From positions 248,001 to 312,000 of the forward strand of contig NZ_AUMT01000003.1 in NCBI RefSeq assembly GCF_000430825.1: a stretch of DNA of 64,000 nucleotides. Reading direction: 5' to 3'. A program made the translations under genes and the position numbers. This DNA comes from Chryseobacterium daeguense DSM 19388. Its GTDB lineage: Bacteria; Bacteroidota; Bacteroidia; Flavobacteriales; Weeksellaceae. The first letter of the stretch is position 1, and every line of letters starts with the position of its first letter. Positions 18,475 to 28,200 of the stretch are shown in pieces. The notes below the pieces were generated by a model. The model saw only the letters and a program-made list of their open reading frames with translations. It had not been told where the DNA came from and ran no database searches.

Positions 18475-19503
18475 TTATTTTACCGGATATTTTTGTATTA
18501 AGGCCTGTAAAATGGCAAAAGTTTCTGCATCCATGATCCCGTCATAGTTTTGTGGACGGAAATGATACTGGAAGGCTTCAATTGTTTTCTTTGTAGCGTC
18601 ATCCCATTTCCCGCTCAGATCAATCCCATAACCGAATTTCTGCAATTGGGTTTGAACATTATAAATAAATGAAGGGTCGTTATACTTCGTCTGGAAATCC
18701 GTAGAAACAGCTAAATCATAATAGCTCTGCTTGGATGCCTCATCATACCACATCCCGATTTGGTATTCGTCATATAATTTTTTCCAAGGAAACATTGGTC
18801 CCGGATCCTGTTTTCTTGTAGGAGCAATATCAGAATGCGCCAATACATTAGTAGCAGGAATCTGGTATCTAGTGATAATATCTTTTGCTAAAGCTGCCAC
18901 TTTTCTCACCTGAGCATCATCAAATGCGGCAAAAACTCTTTGTCCTGAGGCATCGGTTGTGTATCCTGTATTTACAATTTCAATCCCGATGGAAGTATCA
19001 TTCAGGTTTTTATCAGCTCTCCAGGCGCTTACTCCTGCGTGATAGGAACGTTTGTTTTCATCTACCAGCTGATAAATCTCGTTGTCACCGGTGTTGTTTA
19101 CCAGGTAATGAGCACTCACTGCCTGCTGGGTAAGGACGGTAATGGATTTATCATCCGGAAGTGCCGTATAATGAAGAATTAAATATCTCTGTCTGAAATT
19201 TTGTGCAATAGCAGGAAAATAGGTTTTTACCACTTTATATCCTGCAGGTTTTGCAGAGACAATTGAGCCGTAGCTTGCAGTGTTGTCATTTTTTGCCGGA
19301 TCAGCAATATTGGTGGTATAAAATTCTACTCCGCGCTCATTTGTAATTTGCGTTTTTGGTTTTTCCGGAGTCGGTGTTTTAACAGCTGTTTTTGGCTTTA
19401 CCACAGGTGTTTTGGGAATGTACTGCCTATTTTTGCTGCTTGGCTGCGAGGTGCATGAAAACACAAATACGCTTAATCCGATGATATATAATGTCTTACG
19501 CAT
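18475..19503 (-). CDS. N-acetylmuramoyl-L-alanine amidase lipoprotein
   Basis: 342 residues. Lipoprotein signal (VFVFSC, Cys17) followed by a Pro/Lys/Thr-rich linker (about 20-60). An Amidase_2 (AmpD-like) domain follows with zinc ligands in RYLILHYTALP (first His), NVLAHSDIAP (second His) and the Asp of RKQDPGPMFPW. The C-terminal 75 residues are a peptidoglycan-binding type 1 domain (VQTQLQKFGYGIDLSGKWDDATKKTIEAFQ, in two parts). It cleaves the lactyl-amide bond of cell-wall muropeptides in the periplasm, likely in recycling or remodelling. Confidence 0.92.
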   Translation of the reverse strand: MRKTLYIIGLSVFVFSCTSQPSSKNRQYIPKTPVVKPKTAVKTPTPEKPKTQITNERGVEFYTTNIADPAKNDNTASYGSIVSAKPAGYKVVKTYFPAIAQNFRQRYLILHYTALPDDKSITVLTQQAVSAHYLVNNTGDNEIYQLVDENKRSYHAGVSAWRADKNLNDTSIGIEIVNTGYTTDASGQRVFAAFDDAQVRKVAALAKDIITRYQIPATNVLAHSDIAPTRKQDPGPMFPWKKLYDEYQIGMWYDEASKQSYYDLAVSTDFQTKYNDPSFIYNVQTQLQKFGYGIDLSGKWDDATKKTIEAFQYHFRPQNYDGIMDAETFAILQALIQKYPVK

Positions 19504-19562
19504 CAGTTTGGTTTTTTAATGGTTTATTACCTCAAAAATACACAAATTTTTCTTGAAAAATA

Positions 19563-19594
19563 TTTGGTAAATAAAGAAATCTATTCTATATTTG
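19563..19594 (+). promoter_or_regulatory. Promoter of the tRNA cluster
   Basis: TTTG (19563-19566), 20-nt spacer, TATATTTG (19587-19594): a full match to the Bacteroidota sigma-ABfr promoter TTTG-N19/20-TAnnTTTG, 46 nt before tRNA-Ser. Confidence 0.8.
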
Positions 19595-19640
19595 CACTCG
19601 CAATAAAGGAACAACGATCATTAAAAAACGAAGATAAACA

Positions 19641-19725
19641 GGAGGGTTGCCGGAGTGGTTAACGGAGCAGTTTGCTAAACTGTCGACGCGAAAGTGTCGC
19701 AAGGGTTCGAATCCCTTACCCTCCG
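19641..19725 (+). tRNA. tRNA-Ser (GCT)
   Basis: Acceptor GGAGGGT/ACCCTCC, discriminator G, class II variable arm (CGACGCGAAAGTGTCG) and loop TTGCTAA with anticodon GCT. First of three tRNAs read from the promoter at 19563. Confidence 0.93.
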
Positions 19726-19744
19726 CTTTCCTATATATCTTTTT

Positions 19745-19819
19745 CGGGGCGTAGCGTAGTCCGGTCATCGCGCCTGGTTTGGGACCAGGAGGTCGCAGGT
19801 TCGAATCCTGCCGCCCCGA
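19745..19819 (+). tRNA. tRNA-Pro (TGG), copy 1
   Basis: Acceptor CGGGGCG/CGCCCCG, anticodon stem CCTGG/CCAGG, loop TTTGGGA with anticodon TGG, and a T-loop TTCGAAT. Identical copy at 32526. Confidence 0.95.
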
Positions 19820-19870
19820 CTTTATTTTAAAAACGCGCTTATTACTAACTAAGCGAGAATCAACTTTTAA

Positions 19871-19944
19871 GGGTGCGTAGCTCAGCTGGATAGAGCATCT
19901 GCCTTCTAAGCAGACGGTCAAAGGTTCGAATCCTTTCGCGCTCA
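19871..19944 (+). tRNA. tRNA-Arg (TCT), copy 1
   Basis: Acceptor GGGTGCG/CGCGCTC (two wobble pairs), anticodon loop CTTCTAA with anticodon TCT, discriminator A. Identical copy at 32619. Confidence 0.95.
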
Positions 19945-19949
19945 CTTAA

Positions 19950-19981
19950 GGAGACAAAATTTATTTTTGTCTCCTTTTTTT
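19950..19981 (+). terminator. Terminator of the tRNA cluster
   Basis: GGAGACAAAA/TTTTGTCTCC 10-bp stem followed by T7, directly after tRNA-Arg. Confidence 0.88.
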
Positions 19982-20613
19982 ATGACTAAAATCTTCGTGT
20001 TAAGTCTTACTGTCAGGCCTTTAAGGAATATGATACTGATTGAAATTAGTGATTATACCCGTATAGAATATTCTTCAATAATACCTAAACCATCTCTTTA
20101 TAATATTTTATATCATTAATCTATTGAAAACTTTTTGATTACTTAAAAAGTTGAGCCGAAGGACATAAGTACCTCCGGCTCAAACCAAAACACTAGATAT
20201 GAAATAACAATTTTTATATAAATTTTATAGATATTGCGGTTATGTATTGTGCATCATATTATATTTTAAAAACATGATTGGATGAAAATCACTGAATCTG
20301 TAGTGATTACAACATATGATGTCAAATTATTAAATATATCTTTGATAGTAAGCTCCTGATAGGTTGAGATATTGTATATTAAATTTGTATTTTTTTCGGA
20401 ACATACTGTATATGATAATATATTTAAAAAAGACAACAGGGGAAGGAGTGAAAAATAAAGTATCCCCTGCGTCCAAGCACAAAAACTAAATGAAAAACAG
20501 AAATGTAAAAGAGCGTTTATTTATTCTGTTTTTACTTATAATTTATAATGATTTGTAAGACAAGTAATATAGATTTTCTGACTTCTCTATTAATCATTCA
20601 ATTACTGATTATA
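19982..20613. other. AT-rich spacer with two terminator-like hairpins
   Basis: No gene of size. Two hairpins: 20151-20183 (TTGAGCCG/CGGCTCAA) and 20437-20470 (CAGGGGA facing TCCCCTG). Each has the octamer AAACACTA or AAAAACTA 4-12 nt to its right on the plus strand. Read on the minus strand both are followed by T-rich DNA and could end the surface-protein transcript. A 22-codon frame at 20490-20558 (MKNRNVKERLFILFLLIIYN) is too short to call. Confidence 0.5.
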
Positions 20614-22963
20614 CTACTTTTGAATACATTTTTGCTGCGCCTTATCAAATACCTGACCATCTGCGCATCGTAAAATATATTGAAGCCAGTTATTATTCTG
20701 ATATATACAGTAATGGAACCAATTGGGATCAATAGGATTTACATGGTATCCAGCCGAAGTACAAACTATTGCCTGTGGTGCAGTGGTATTATATGCCACA
20801 TTCACTGAAAGTGTACAAGCTTTCCCTCCAATATTGATAACAAAGTTTGCAGTACCTCCTGTATTAGGTGTTCCTGTAATAGTATAAGTTAGTGTTCCGT
20901 TTCCGTTGGCAAAATTTCCTGCGGCTAAGGTCGCCGTTAAACCTGTTACTCCTGTAGAAGTTACTGTTTGTCCGTTATGAGATCCTCCATTAGCTCCTGT
21001 ATAAGGTATCACTGATGAAACTCCAGAGGCAGCAATTCTTGCTGTTAATGTACCATTGTTTGTAGCTCCTGCGCAATTGATGATTCCACCGATACTTCCT
21101 ACAGCTCCTGTCACAGTTCTCGTTAGTGTACATGTACGCCCTCCAATATTTATTGCAAAGTTTGCTGTTCCTGCAGCAGATGGTGTTCCGGTGATGGTAT
21201 AGGTAAGGTTTCCGTTTCCATTTGCAAAACTTCCCGCAGATAAGGTGGCCGTTAAACCTGTTACTCCTGTAGAGGCTACCGTCTGCCCTCCATGAGACCC
21301 TCCATTCCCGCCTGTATATGGGATAACAGACGTCACTCCGGATGCAACAACTCCACTTGTTAAATTACCATTATTTGTAGCGCTCCCACAGGTAATTCCG
21401 GTAACCGTTCCCGGTGTAGGAGTGCTCGTTCCACAGGTAGATACCCACGCCGATGAGTTCCAGAAATCCATACAATTTGTATTGGTATTATAGATCATTA
21501 AACCAGCCGGTCTGCTGGCAGCTGGCAGCTGGAATGGCATCTCTTTGAGCGGCTGTAAGTCGTGGGGGTAAAAAGCCTTTATCGGTAGAAGATAACTCAA
21601 GGACAGCCCTCGAAGCCGGTGTAGTTGTTCCTATCCCAACGTTTCCGGAAGGCAACATAGTTGCTACCGTTGTCAATACCTGTCCGTCATCGCCATACGT
21701 ACCCTTAGAATTTGACCCTACATTGAACTGTAATCCATCTTCAGCACCGGATGCATTAATAGAAGGGAAACGTGGCCCTACATTAAACCAGATATTATCC
21801 CAGCTACCGCTATTTTGAGAATTTTTAAGACCAAAAGTTGTCCCAACAATATCAAACTTTGCCAACGGGGTTGTCGTACCTACCCCAACTCTGTCATTAG
21901 CTGCATCTACGGAAAAGGTATTCTCGTCTACAGAAAATGCATTGGTTGTAGTTCCTGTAAATGTTAAAGAATTAGCTCCCTGCGTCACTGTTCTATCTCC
22001 TGTAAGACTACCATTTATATTATAAATATTAGTATCTGCGAGCACAGAATTCAATTTACTCCATGCTGTTCCATCAAAATGATAGTACCCTGCAACATCA
22101 ATATTTGCAGCTGTACCCGTTGCGGTACCGGTAGTAACATCATTTACATAAATCAGCGTAGAAGTAGGAATCTCAGTCATACTTTGCGCTCTCTGCCTGT
22201 CTACTCTTGGGATTAGCAACCCATCAACATTAGTAGAAGTTCCTGTTGCATTTTTTGCCATAATATCTACTGTAGAAGCTGGATTTGTTGTTCCTATTCC
22301 TACTGTTCCGTTTGCCATTATTCTCATTTGTTCAGCTCCATTCCTGCCAATAACAAAAGGTCCTCCTGATCGGTTATCTAGATAACCTTTAGCTCCTTCT
22401 CCAAAAATAGCCGAACCATTATCCACCCCTAAATAAATATTACCGGCCCCAGCACCAATACGGATATCCTTACGGCTGTTTTCTTCAGTATTTGAGTTTA
22501 AAAAATTAGTACGGGTAATACCATTGTTGTTAGTATCCACAGTAAATGCGCCGGTAGTTCCTCTAAAGGTTAAGTTTTTACCTTCCATCGTTACGGTTCT
22601 ACCTGCTGTAAGGGTTCCGTTTGAGTTGTAGATATTTGTGTTTTCCTCGTTCATTTTAACCCATTCGGTTCCATTAAAGTAATAATATCCTACCATGTCA
22701 ATATTTACAGCAGTTCCTGTTGTAGTTCCTGTGGTAATACTGTCAACATAAATAAGCGTGGAGATTGGCACATTTGTCATACTTTGTGCTCTCTGCCTGT
22801 CTACTCTGGAAATTAATAACCCGTCTACATTTGCAGATGTACCGGTTGCATTCTTTGCAGTAATATCTAATGTGGATGAAGGGTCGGGAGTATTAATTCC
22901 GACCTGTGAAAATGCTAATGATGAAAATATCATTGCACTCATAATAAATACATTTTTTTTCAT
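20614..22963 (-). pseudogene. Secreted repeat-containing surface protein, frameshifted by a 7-bp tandem copy
   Basis: The first frame (22963-21488) has a signal peptide (MKKNVFIMSAMIFSSLAFSQ) and two long related blocks starting VGINTPDPSSTLDITAKNAT and IGTTNPASTVDIMAKNATG. It breaks after AQRDAIPAAS. The second frame (to 20614) continues with RPAGLMIYNTNTNC, two ~95-residue modules (..GSFANGNGNLTYTITGTP..NIGGRTCTLTRTV) and a Cys-rich end. Plus strand 21514-21532 reads GCTGGCA twice plus GCTGG. Removing one 7-bp unit joins the frames into 780 codons and restores the junction seen intact in the paralog at 35242. The last 50 residues (CTSAGYHVNP..FHYC..LRCADGQVFD..QQKC) resemble a CBM14/peritrophin-A fold. 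Confidence 0.75.
21514..21532. repeat. 7-bp tandem repeat (GCTGGCA x2.7) at the frame break
   Basis: GCTGGCA-GCTGGCA-GCTGG on the plus strand. Gain or loss of one unit changes the reading frame of the surface protein. Confidence 0.85.
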
Positions 22964-23295
22964 TGCTTAAATTTTACATTCTTAAAATTTTCTTTTTTGT
23001 GTGTTTAGAATCGTATCTCCAAAACAGGCTTTCTGTTTTCGAAATCATTGATGAAAATGTGTTTGCAAAACTAGATACTTTAAGCTGGAAAATCTGCACT
23101 ACAGTTATACTTTAAATTCATAATAATCTAAAAACCAATAATTTAATTTAAAAATTGAAGTATAAGTGTAGTGCATTAAAAATTAGATTTATTTTCTTTT
23201 TCATTAAATAAATTCATGAGTTTGGGTAATTTTCACTAATTTTTCGGTAAAATTTACTATTCCAATAAATAAATTCCACCGATGGAAACCACTTT
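22964..23295. other. Divergent regulatory region
   Basis: Spacer between the surface protein and the TPR-LuxR gene. It carries an 18-bp inverted repeat (23095-23112 and 23158-23175) and the -7 box for the leftward gene. No gene. Confidence 0.7.
23066..23175 (-). promoter_or_regulatory. Candidate activator-controlled promoter with inverted repeat
   Basis: TAGTTTTG (23073-23066, minus) fits the -7 box. No -33 box is present. Instead the arm TGCACTACAGTTATACTT (23095-23112) begins 21 nt upstream, and its complement with one mismatch lies at 23158-23175. The layout suggests binding of the regulator encoded next door (inference). Confidence 0.5.
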
Positions 23296-24734
23296 ATGAA
23301 AATATACATGCTATTCTTGTTGTTTTTTGTGGCCTGGTGTCCGGCGCAGATGTATTCAGTAAGTGAACTGGACAGCATTACTAATAGCCATAAAACAAAA
23401 GGTGATATAGGTCTTGCGGTTGATTTTAATCAAAAAGCATTAAAGCAATACAATAAGAATCATAATATGGAGGGAATTGCTGCCGCAAATATCAATCTCG
23501 GGAATCTTCTCTGCACTCTCAATCAATATGCTGAAAGCATCATTTATCTTGATAAGGCAAAATCTGAAATATCTGAAGTGGAAAATCCTTATCTGCAGAC
23601 CAGATTGTATAATGAGTATGGAAGAAACTATTCTTTATTAGGTTTATTTGCCAAAGGGAATGAGTATTTTAACAAAGCTATCAGCAAGGCTCGAAAGATT
23701 CCGAATCAAAAAGAGAAAAACCATCAGCTCTATTTCAGCTACACCTGGAAATGGTATAATTTCGAATATTTAAAAAAAATGGATTCTGTATACAAAATGC
23801 AGAAAAAATGTCTGGAAATTGCTCAAGAGCCAATTATTTACGTGAAAGCAGCCGGAAGATTTATTGATCAGAAAAAACATCTTGATTCTGCTGAATATTA
23901 TCTGGAAAAAGCAGTTCCTTTATTTGAAAAAAGTCCCGCAGATCAAAAGGCTATGACGTTACTTCTTTTTGGTGATTTATATATTGAAAAAAAGAGTACC
24001 AGAAAGCTTTGGATTATTATTTTAAGTCACTTGCCATTTCTCAGGCCATGAAACGCAAGGATCATATAAGAAATGTCTATAAAAGAATTTCAAAAACTTA
24101 CAAAATCCTCCATGACCAGCAAAAAGCTGATGAATATTTTAGAAATTACTCATTTTTAAATGACAGTATAAATGATAAGGAGAAGGAAGTATTACATGTT
24201 ATTGTAGAACAGTTAGCACAAGAAAAAAAACAAGAAGAAACAGATAAGAAAAAGCTTTATATAATGCTTTTACTTATTTTGCTCATTTTTGCGGGTCTTT
24301 TATATTTTTTACGTAGAGCCTATATAAAAAAACAAAAGAAAAAAGATGAGCTGATTCAAAGTAAAAATGATCTGATTGAGAAAAAAGATGAACTAATCGG
24401 GATAAAATCACAAGAAGCCAACCTTTTGAAAAAGAAAGTGAATGACGCATTTCCACAGCTTATCAAGCTGGCCAAGACAAATGACCCTTTTTTCATCATA
24501 CGTTTTAAAGAAGTATATCCCGAATTTTGTGAAAAGCTACTCTCTGAACATCCTGATCTTAAAGACAGTGAACTAAAGATTTCTGCTTTTTTAAGGCTGA
24601 ATCTCACCAATAAGGAAATTGGTCAATATGAAAATATAAGCCTCCGCGCTGTAGAAACCAGAAAGTATCGGTTGAAAAAGAAATTAGGGCTTGCTCCTGA
24701 AGAGGATCTTATAAAATGGATTCAGCAGTTATAA
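23296..24734 (+). pseudogene. TPR - transmembrane - LuxR-type regulator, frame-disrupted
   Basis: The first frame (23296-24051) has a signal peptide (MKIYMLFLLFFVAWCPAQ) and tetratricopeptide-like helices, and falls out of frame after GDLYIEKK. The second frame (to 24734) carries on with YYFKSLAISQAMKRKDHIRNVYKRI, a transmembrane segment (LYIMLLLILLIFAGLLYFL, about residue 320), a coiled coil, and a C-terminal LuxR/GerE-like helix-turn-helix (LRLNLTNKEIGQYENIS..VETRKYRLKKKLGL). Plus strand 23987-23993 has seven A; eight would restore EKKEYQKALDYYFK and a 479-codon gene. Such proteins sense periplasmic signals and bind DNA from the membrane. Likely regulator of the divergent surface protein (inference). 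Confidence 0.8.
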
Positions 24735-24768
24735 CATTATTTCTTTTTTTACTTTACTGTAAAAATAA

Positions 24769-24800
24769 AGAGGCTGCCTTAAAAGGGCAGCCTCTTCTAA
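24769..24800. terminator. Bidirectional terminator
   Basis: Perfect 10-bp stem AGAGGCTGCC/GGCAGCCTCT in the gap between the converging regulator and lipoprotein genes. Confidence 0.85.
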
Positions 24801-24816
24801 TTTAAAGCTATTAAAT

Positions 24817-25206
24817 TTATTCTCTAGTAAAATAAAATGTTTGAGAATTATAGGAAACTTTTACTGTATCCTTACTGTTAACAGATTTGATTTCTTTCTT
24901 AAAAATATTTTGATCTTCAGTATCTTTCGACAGCTTACCATATTTACTTGATTCTATATTAAAATCAAATCCTTTTAAGTTTTCAAATCTTACTATAACA
25001 GCTTTTTTCTTTTCTCTTACTTTAGTTTCAATAACGCCAACCTTCAAAAGAATAGTATCCGATTGATTAACAACAATAGCGTCATAATCATTAAAAGATG
25101 TTCTTTTACCGCCAACTAATTTGTACTTAATATAGCTTCCGCCAGGGCATGCAGTCAACAACAAACAAGCGAGCAGAAAGAAACTAATTCTCAATGTTTT
25201 TTTCAT
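24817..25206 (-). CDS. Lipoprotein, candidate immunity protein of the Rhs system
   Basis: 129 residues from ATG 25206, which gives a lipoprotein signal (MKKTLRISFFLLACLLLTAC, Cys20); longer starts run back into the Rhs gene. The mature part is beta-rich (YDAIVVNQSDTILLKVGVI, KAVIVRFENLKGF, DTVKVSYNSQTFYF) with no family I recognise. It starts 5 nt after the Rhs stop, so it is the last gene of that operon. Position directly behind a toxin-like tip is the usual place for an immunity gene; the lipid anchor would place it in the envelope (inference). A 41-residue lipoprotein at 37601 shares its N-terminal pattern. Confidence 0.7.
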   Translation of the reverse strand: MKKTLRISFFLLACLLLTACPGGSYIKYKLVGGKRTSFNDYDAIVVNQSDTILLKVGVIETKVREKKKAVIVRFENLKGFDFNIESSKYGKLSKDTEDQNIFKKEIKSVNSKDTVKVSYNSQTFYFTRE

Positions 25207-25210
25207 TTTA

Positions 25211-28200
25211 TTATAATTTAATGCAGTTTCCATTAGTGTCTGTAATTGTACATCCCCCAATCTGCTGAAGTTTATACTCAGCATCGAACTCGTTATACTG
25301 CATACCTTCATTTTTATACTCCACGTAAGGTTCTATACCCATAAATGTACGTAAAATCCATTGTTCGATAATACCATGCATCTGAAATACAGCCCAACCT
25401 TGAGGCCTTGGAGCATGACTATTGCCTCTGTAATAATTCTGACCACGATACTGCTGAACATAATGTGCAAATTCATGCCCGTACACATTTGGGTTATTTA
25501 CATCATTTCTATTCATTCCTATATTTTCACCGATGGTGATTGACGAAAATAAATTAGGAATAATACCACCGTGTCTCCACATTAATCTTTTTGTAGGTGT
25601 ACTGAATTTTGTAGATAATTCTTCTACGCATCCCAGATTTTCTTTTTTCGGCATATAAACAGCTCCCAGAAGTGCTATGTTTGCAATAGTTTGTGATGCA
25701 CTTCCAATAGCTCCATTGATCATGCCTCTCTTCATACCATCACCTACGTTGCCCCCACTTATTGCTGCTGCTACGGTTCCTGACACACTTCCAAGCAATG
25801 CTCCTGTTCCTGAATTATAGATAAGTTCACCAGCAACATTAGAAAGGTATCCTCCGTTTTCGAATGCACTGAAGTTTTCCATTTTTCCTCCAAGATATCC
25901 GCTTACCAATCCTGATACTACAGTTGCCCAACCAATTTTATCTCCCATAACTAAGCCTGTTCCTACCTGCGAAGCTACACTTGTAAGCATATTCATGGTA
26001 GAACTCTGCCAGAAGGAACCTGCAGCTGAAGCCCCCGCAGCAGCTCCAATACCACCGCTTATAGCCCCCGTTACTGCACCATATAATGCAGATTTACTGG
26101 CAGCCCTTAAATTCCAGCTTCCATTAAGAAGTGCCGGAATGGAATACGTCACCACTGCAATTGCCGAACCGATTAATGCTCCGTAAAGCATCCCCAACCC
26201 GATAGCCGCTAATGTAATAGGCTCTTCTCCTGACGGATCTGTATAAAGCAAAGGATTATTCAATACGTATCCATATCTGTTATAACTCTGAGTATTATAA
26301 GGATCCGAAACAAAGTTGTCTACCGATAAGAAAGTATGCAATTTAGGATCATACATTCTTCCGTTCATATGGATAAGACCAACAGCAAAGAAATGTTCGT
26401 GCCCGGTATATCCTCTTTCTAAAAGTGTCTGTTGTGGAGCTATTGCAATACCATTTCCATCAACAATCTTTACAATATTTCCCCATGCATCAAAATGTCT
26501 TTTTTCTTCAACATTTCCTACTTCATCTGAAAAAGCCAGGACACTTCCCTGATAATCTCTGTGAATATAATGAAGCGCTGCCCTTGTGAGGCCAGATACC
26601 GTGAAATCCTGGATGTAAACTGCCTGTGCTGTATATGCATCCCCTCCGATATAGGTGTAAATTTTAGTACTTATAAAGTTGGCATTTGGCCTGCCTATCT
26701 GATTGAGATGCAACACTTCAACAGATTTGTCATCTGAATATATTTTATTTTTCTCATATATCAGATAGCTTGGTATATAATCGTACGCTGATGTTGCTTT
26801 TTTCTGATGAATATTATAGTTAAATAATACATGAGCAAAGCCATCCTGGGAAATTTTTACCGGAAGCCTATTTGCATTGTACTCTATCTGCTGAAGCTGG
26901 TTTACGCTGTAATATGCGTCTCCTGCCGCATTCAGGGCGATTGTACCCTTTCGGTATCTGTTTCCCGGAACATATTTATAATCTCCTACATCGCTGTTTT
27001 TATCGATTCTTCCGTAATTATCATAGGTATGAGTCTGTGTCCCGTTAGGATCCGTCCAGGAAGTTAAGCGTAAAAGATTATCATACTCAAATATTTCATT
27101 CCATCCTCCCGGCTGGATTGCATTATTGGATCTTGAATTTAGCGTTCCAAAAAGGACATTGAAGCTATATGTATTATTTACCACAGCAACGCTGCTTGAA
27201 TTGGTATGATTAATACTCGTTAGATAATAATTGCTGTCATAAGCATTAGCTACCTGTACTCCGTTTCCTAATGTAGAGCTAAGAACCTGCCCCTTTTCAT
27301 TAATATCATTTAATTTCCAGATGACAGTTCCCGTAGCAACATCTTTTATTTTTTCCAAATCTCCGGAAGCAGCATACACATTTTCTATTTTGAAGCTGCT
27401 CACATTCGAGCTGGAATGTGTCTCTGTAAGCTCGGTGTTTATTCTTCCGAAATCATCAAAAGTATATATCTTATCTATTGTAACTCCTGCAATTGTTTCG
27501 GTTTTCTTTTTGTTTCGGAAATAGGTATCATATTCATAAGTAAATGAATTGCCTATTCCGTTTGATGTTCCGGCTTCTGAGGTTAATAACCCATTGGTAT
27601 CATAAGTAAAATTGGCTCTGATGTCCGTATTATCTCCCTGAACCTTTTTGGTGGCTACTCTTCCATACGCATCATAAGTGTAGGTGGTTTTACCCTTCGG
27701 ATTTTCTTCCGTAAGAAGCTGCCCAAAATTATCATAAGTATAAGTATAATCTCCACCTACGGAAGGGTCTGACATTTTGGTTTTTGCACCCCATCCATTC
27801 TGCTCTATGCTTACAATATGCCCACCATAATTTGCGGATTTTAAATTTCCGTTAGCAAAATAAGTATAGTTTATCTCACCGCCGTTATCTGCCATTTTCA
27901 CCTTATTTCCCCAGGCATCATTGGTAACGGTCTGCACTTTTTGTCCGTCTACAACGGTTGATGACAATCCACTATATGATGAAGTCACAACTTTTCCTGT
28001 AGGGAAAGTAACTTTTTTACCTCTTCCGTATTCATCAAATTCAGAAATTGTCCACCTGGTTGCAGTATTGGTAGAAAAATAAGGGTCACTTTTTTTATGA
28101 GGTCTGTCTAATACGTCATATTCAGTACGCCTGTCTATCCATTTATTGTTAATACTCAACTCCCTTTCCAGGCGTTTTCTTCCCCAAACATCGGTGTATG

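Noticed and set aside
19586..19945. 119-residue frame on the minus strand (AKGFEPLTVCLEGRCS..)
   Set aside because: It is the antisense of the three tRNAs; this phrase is a well-known false protein from tRNA genes.
23095..23175. Invertible promoter
   Set aside because: The interior is only 45 nt and the -7 box lies outside the repeats, so inversion would not switch it.
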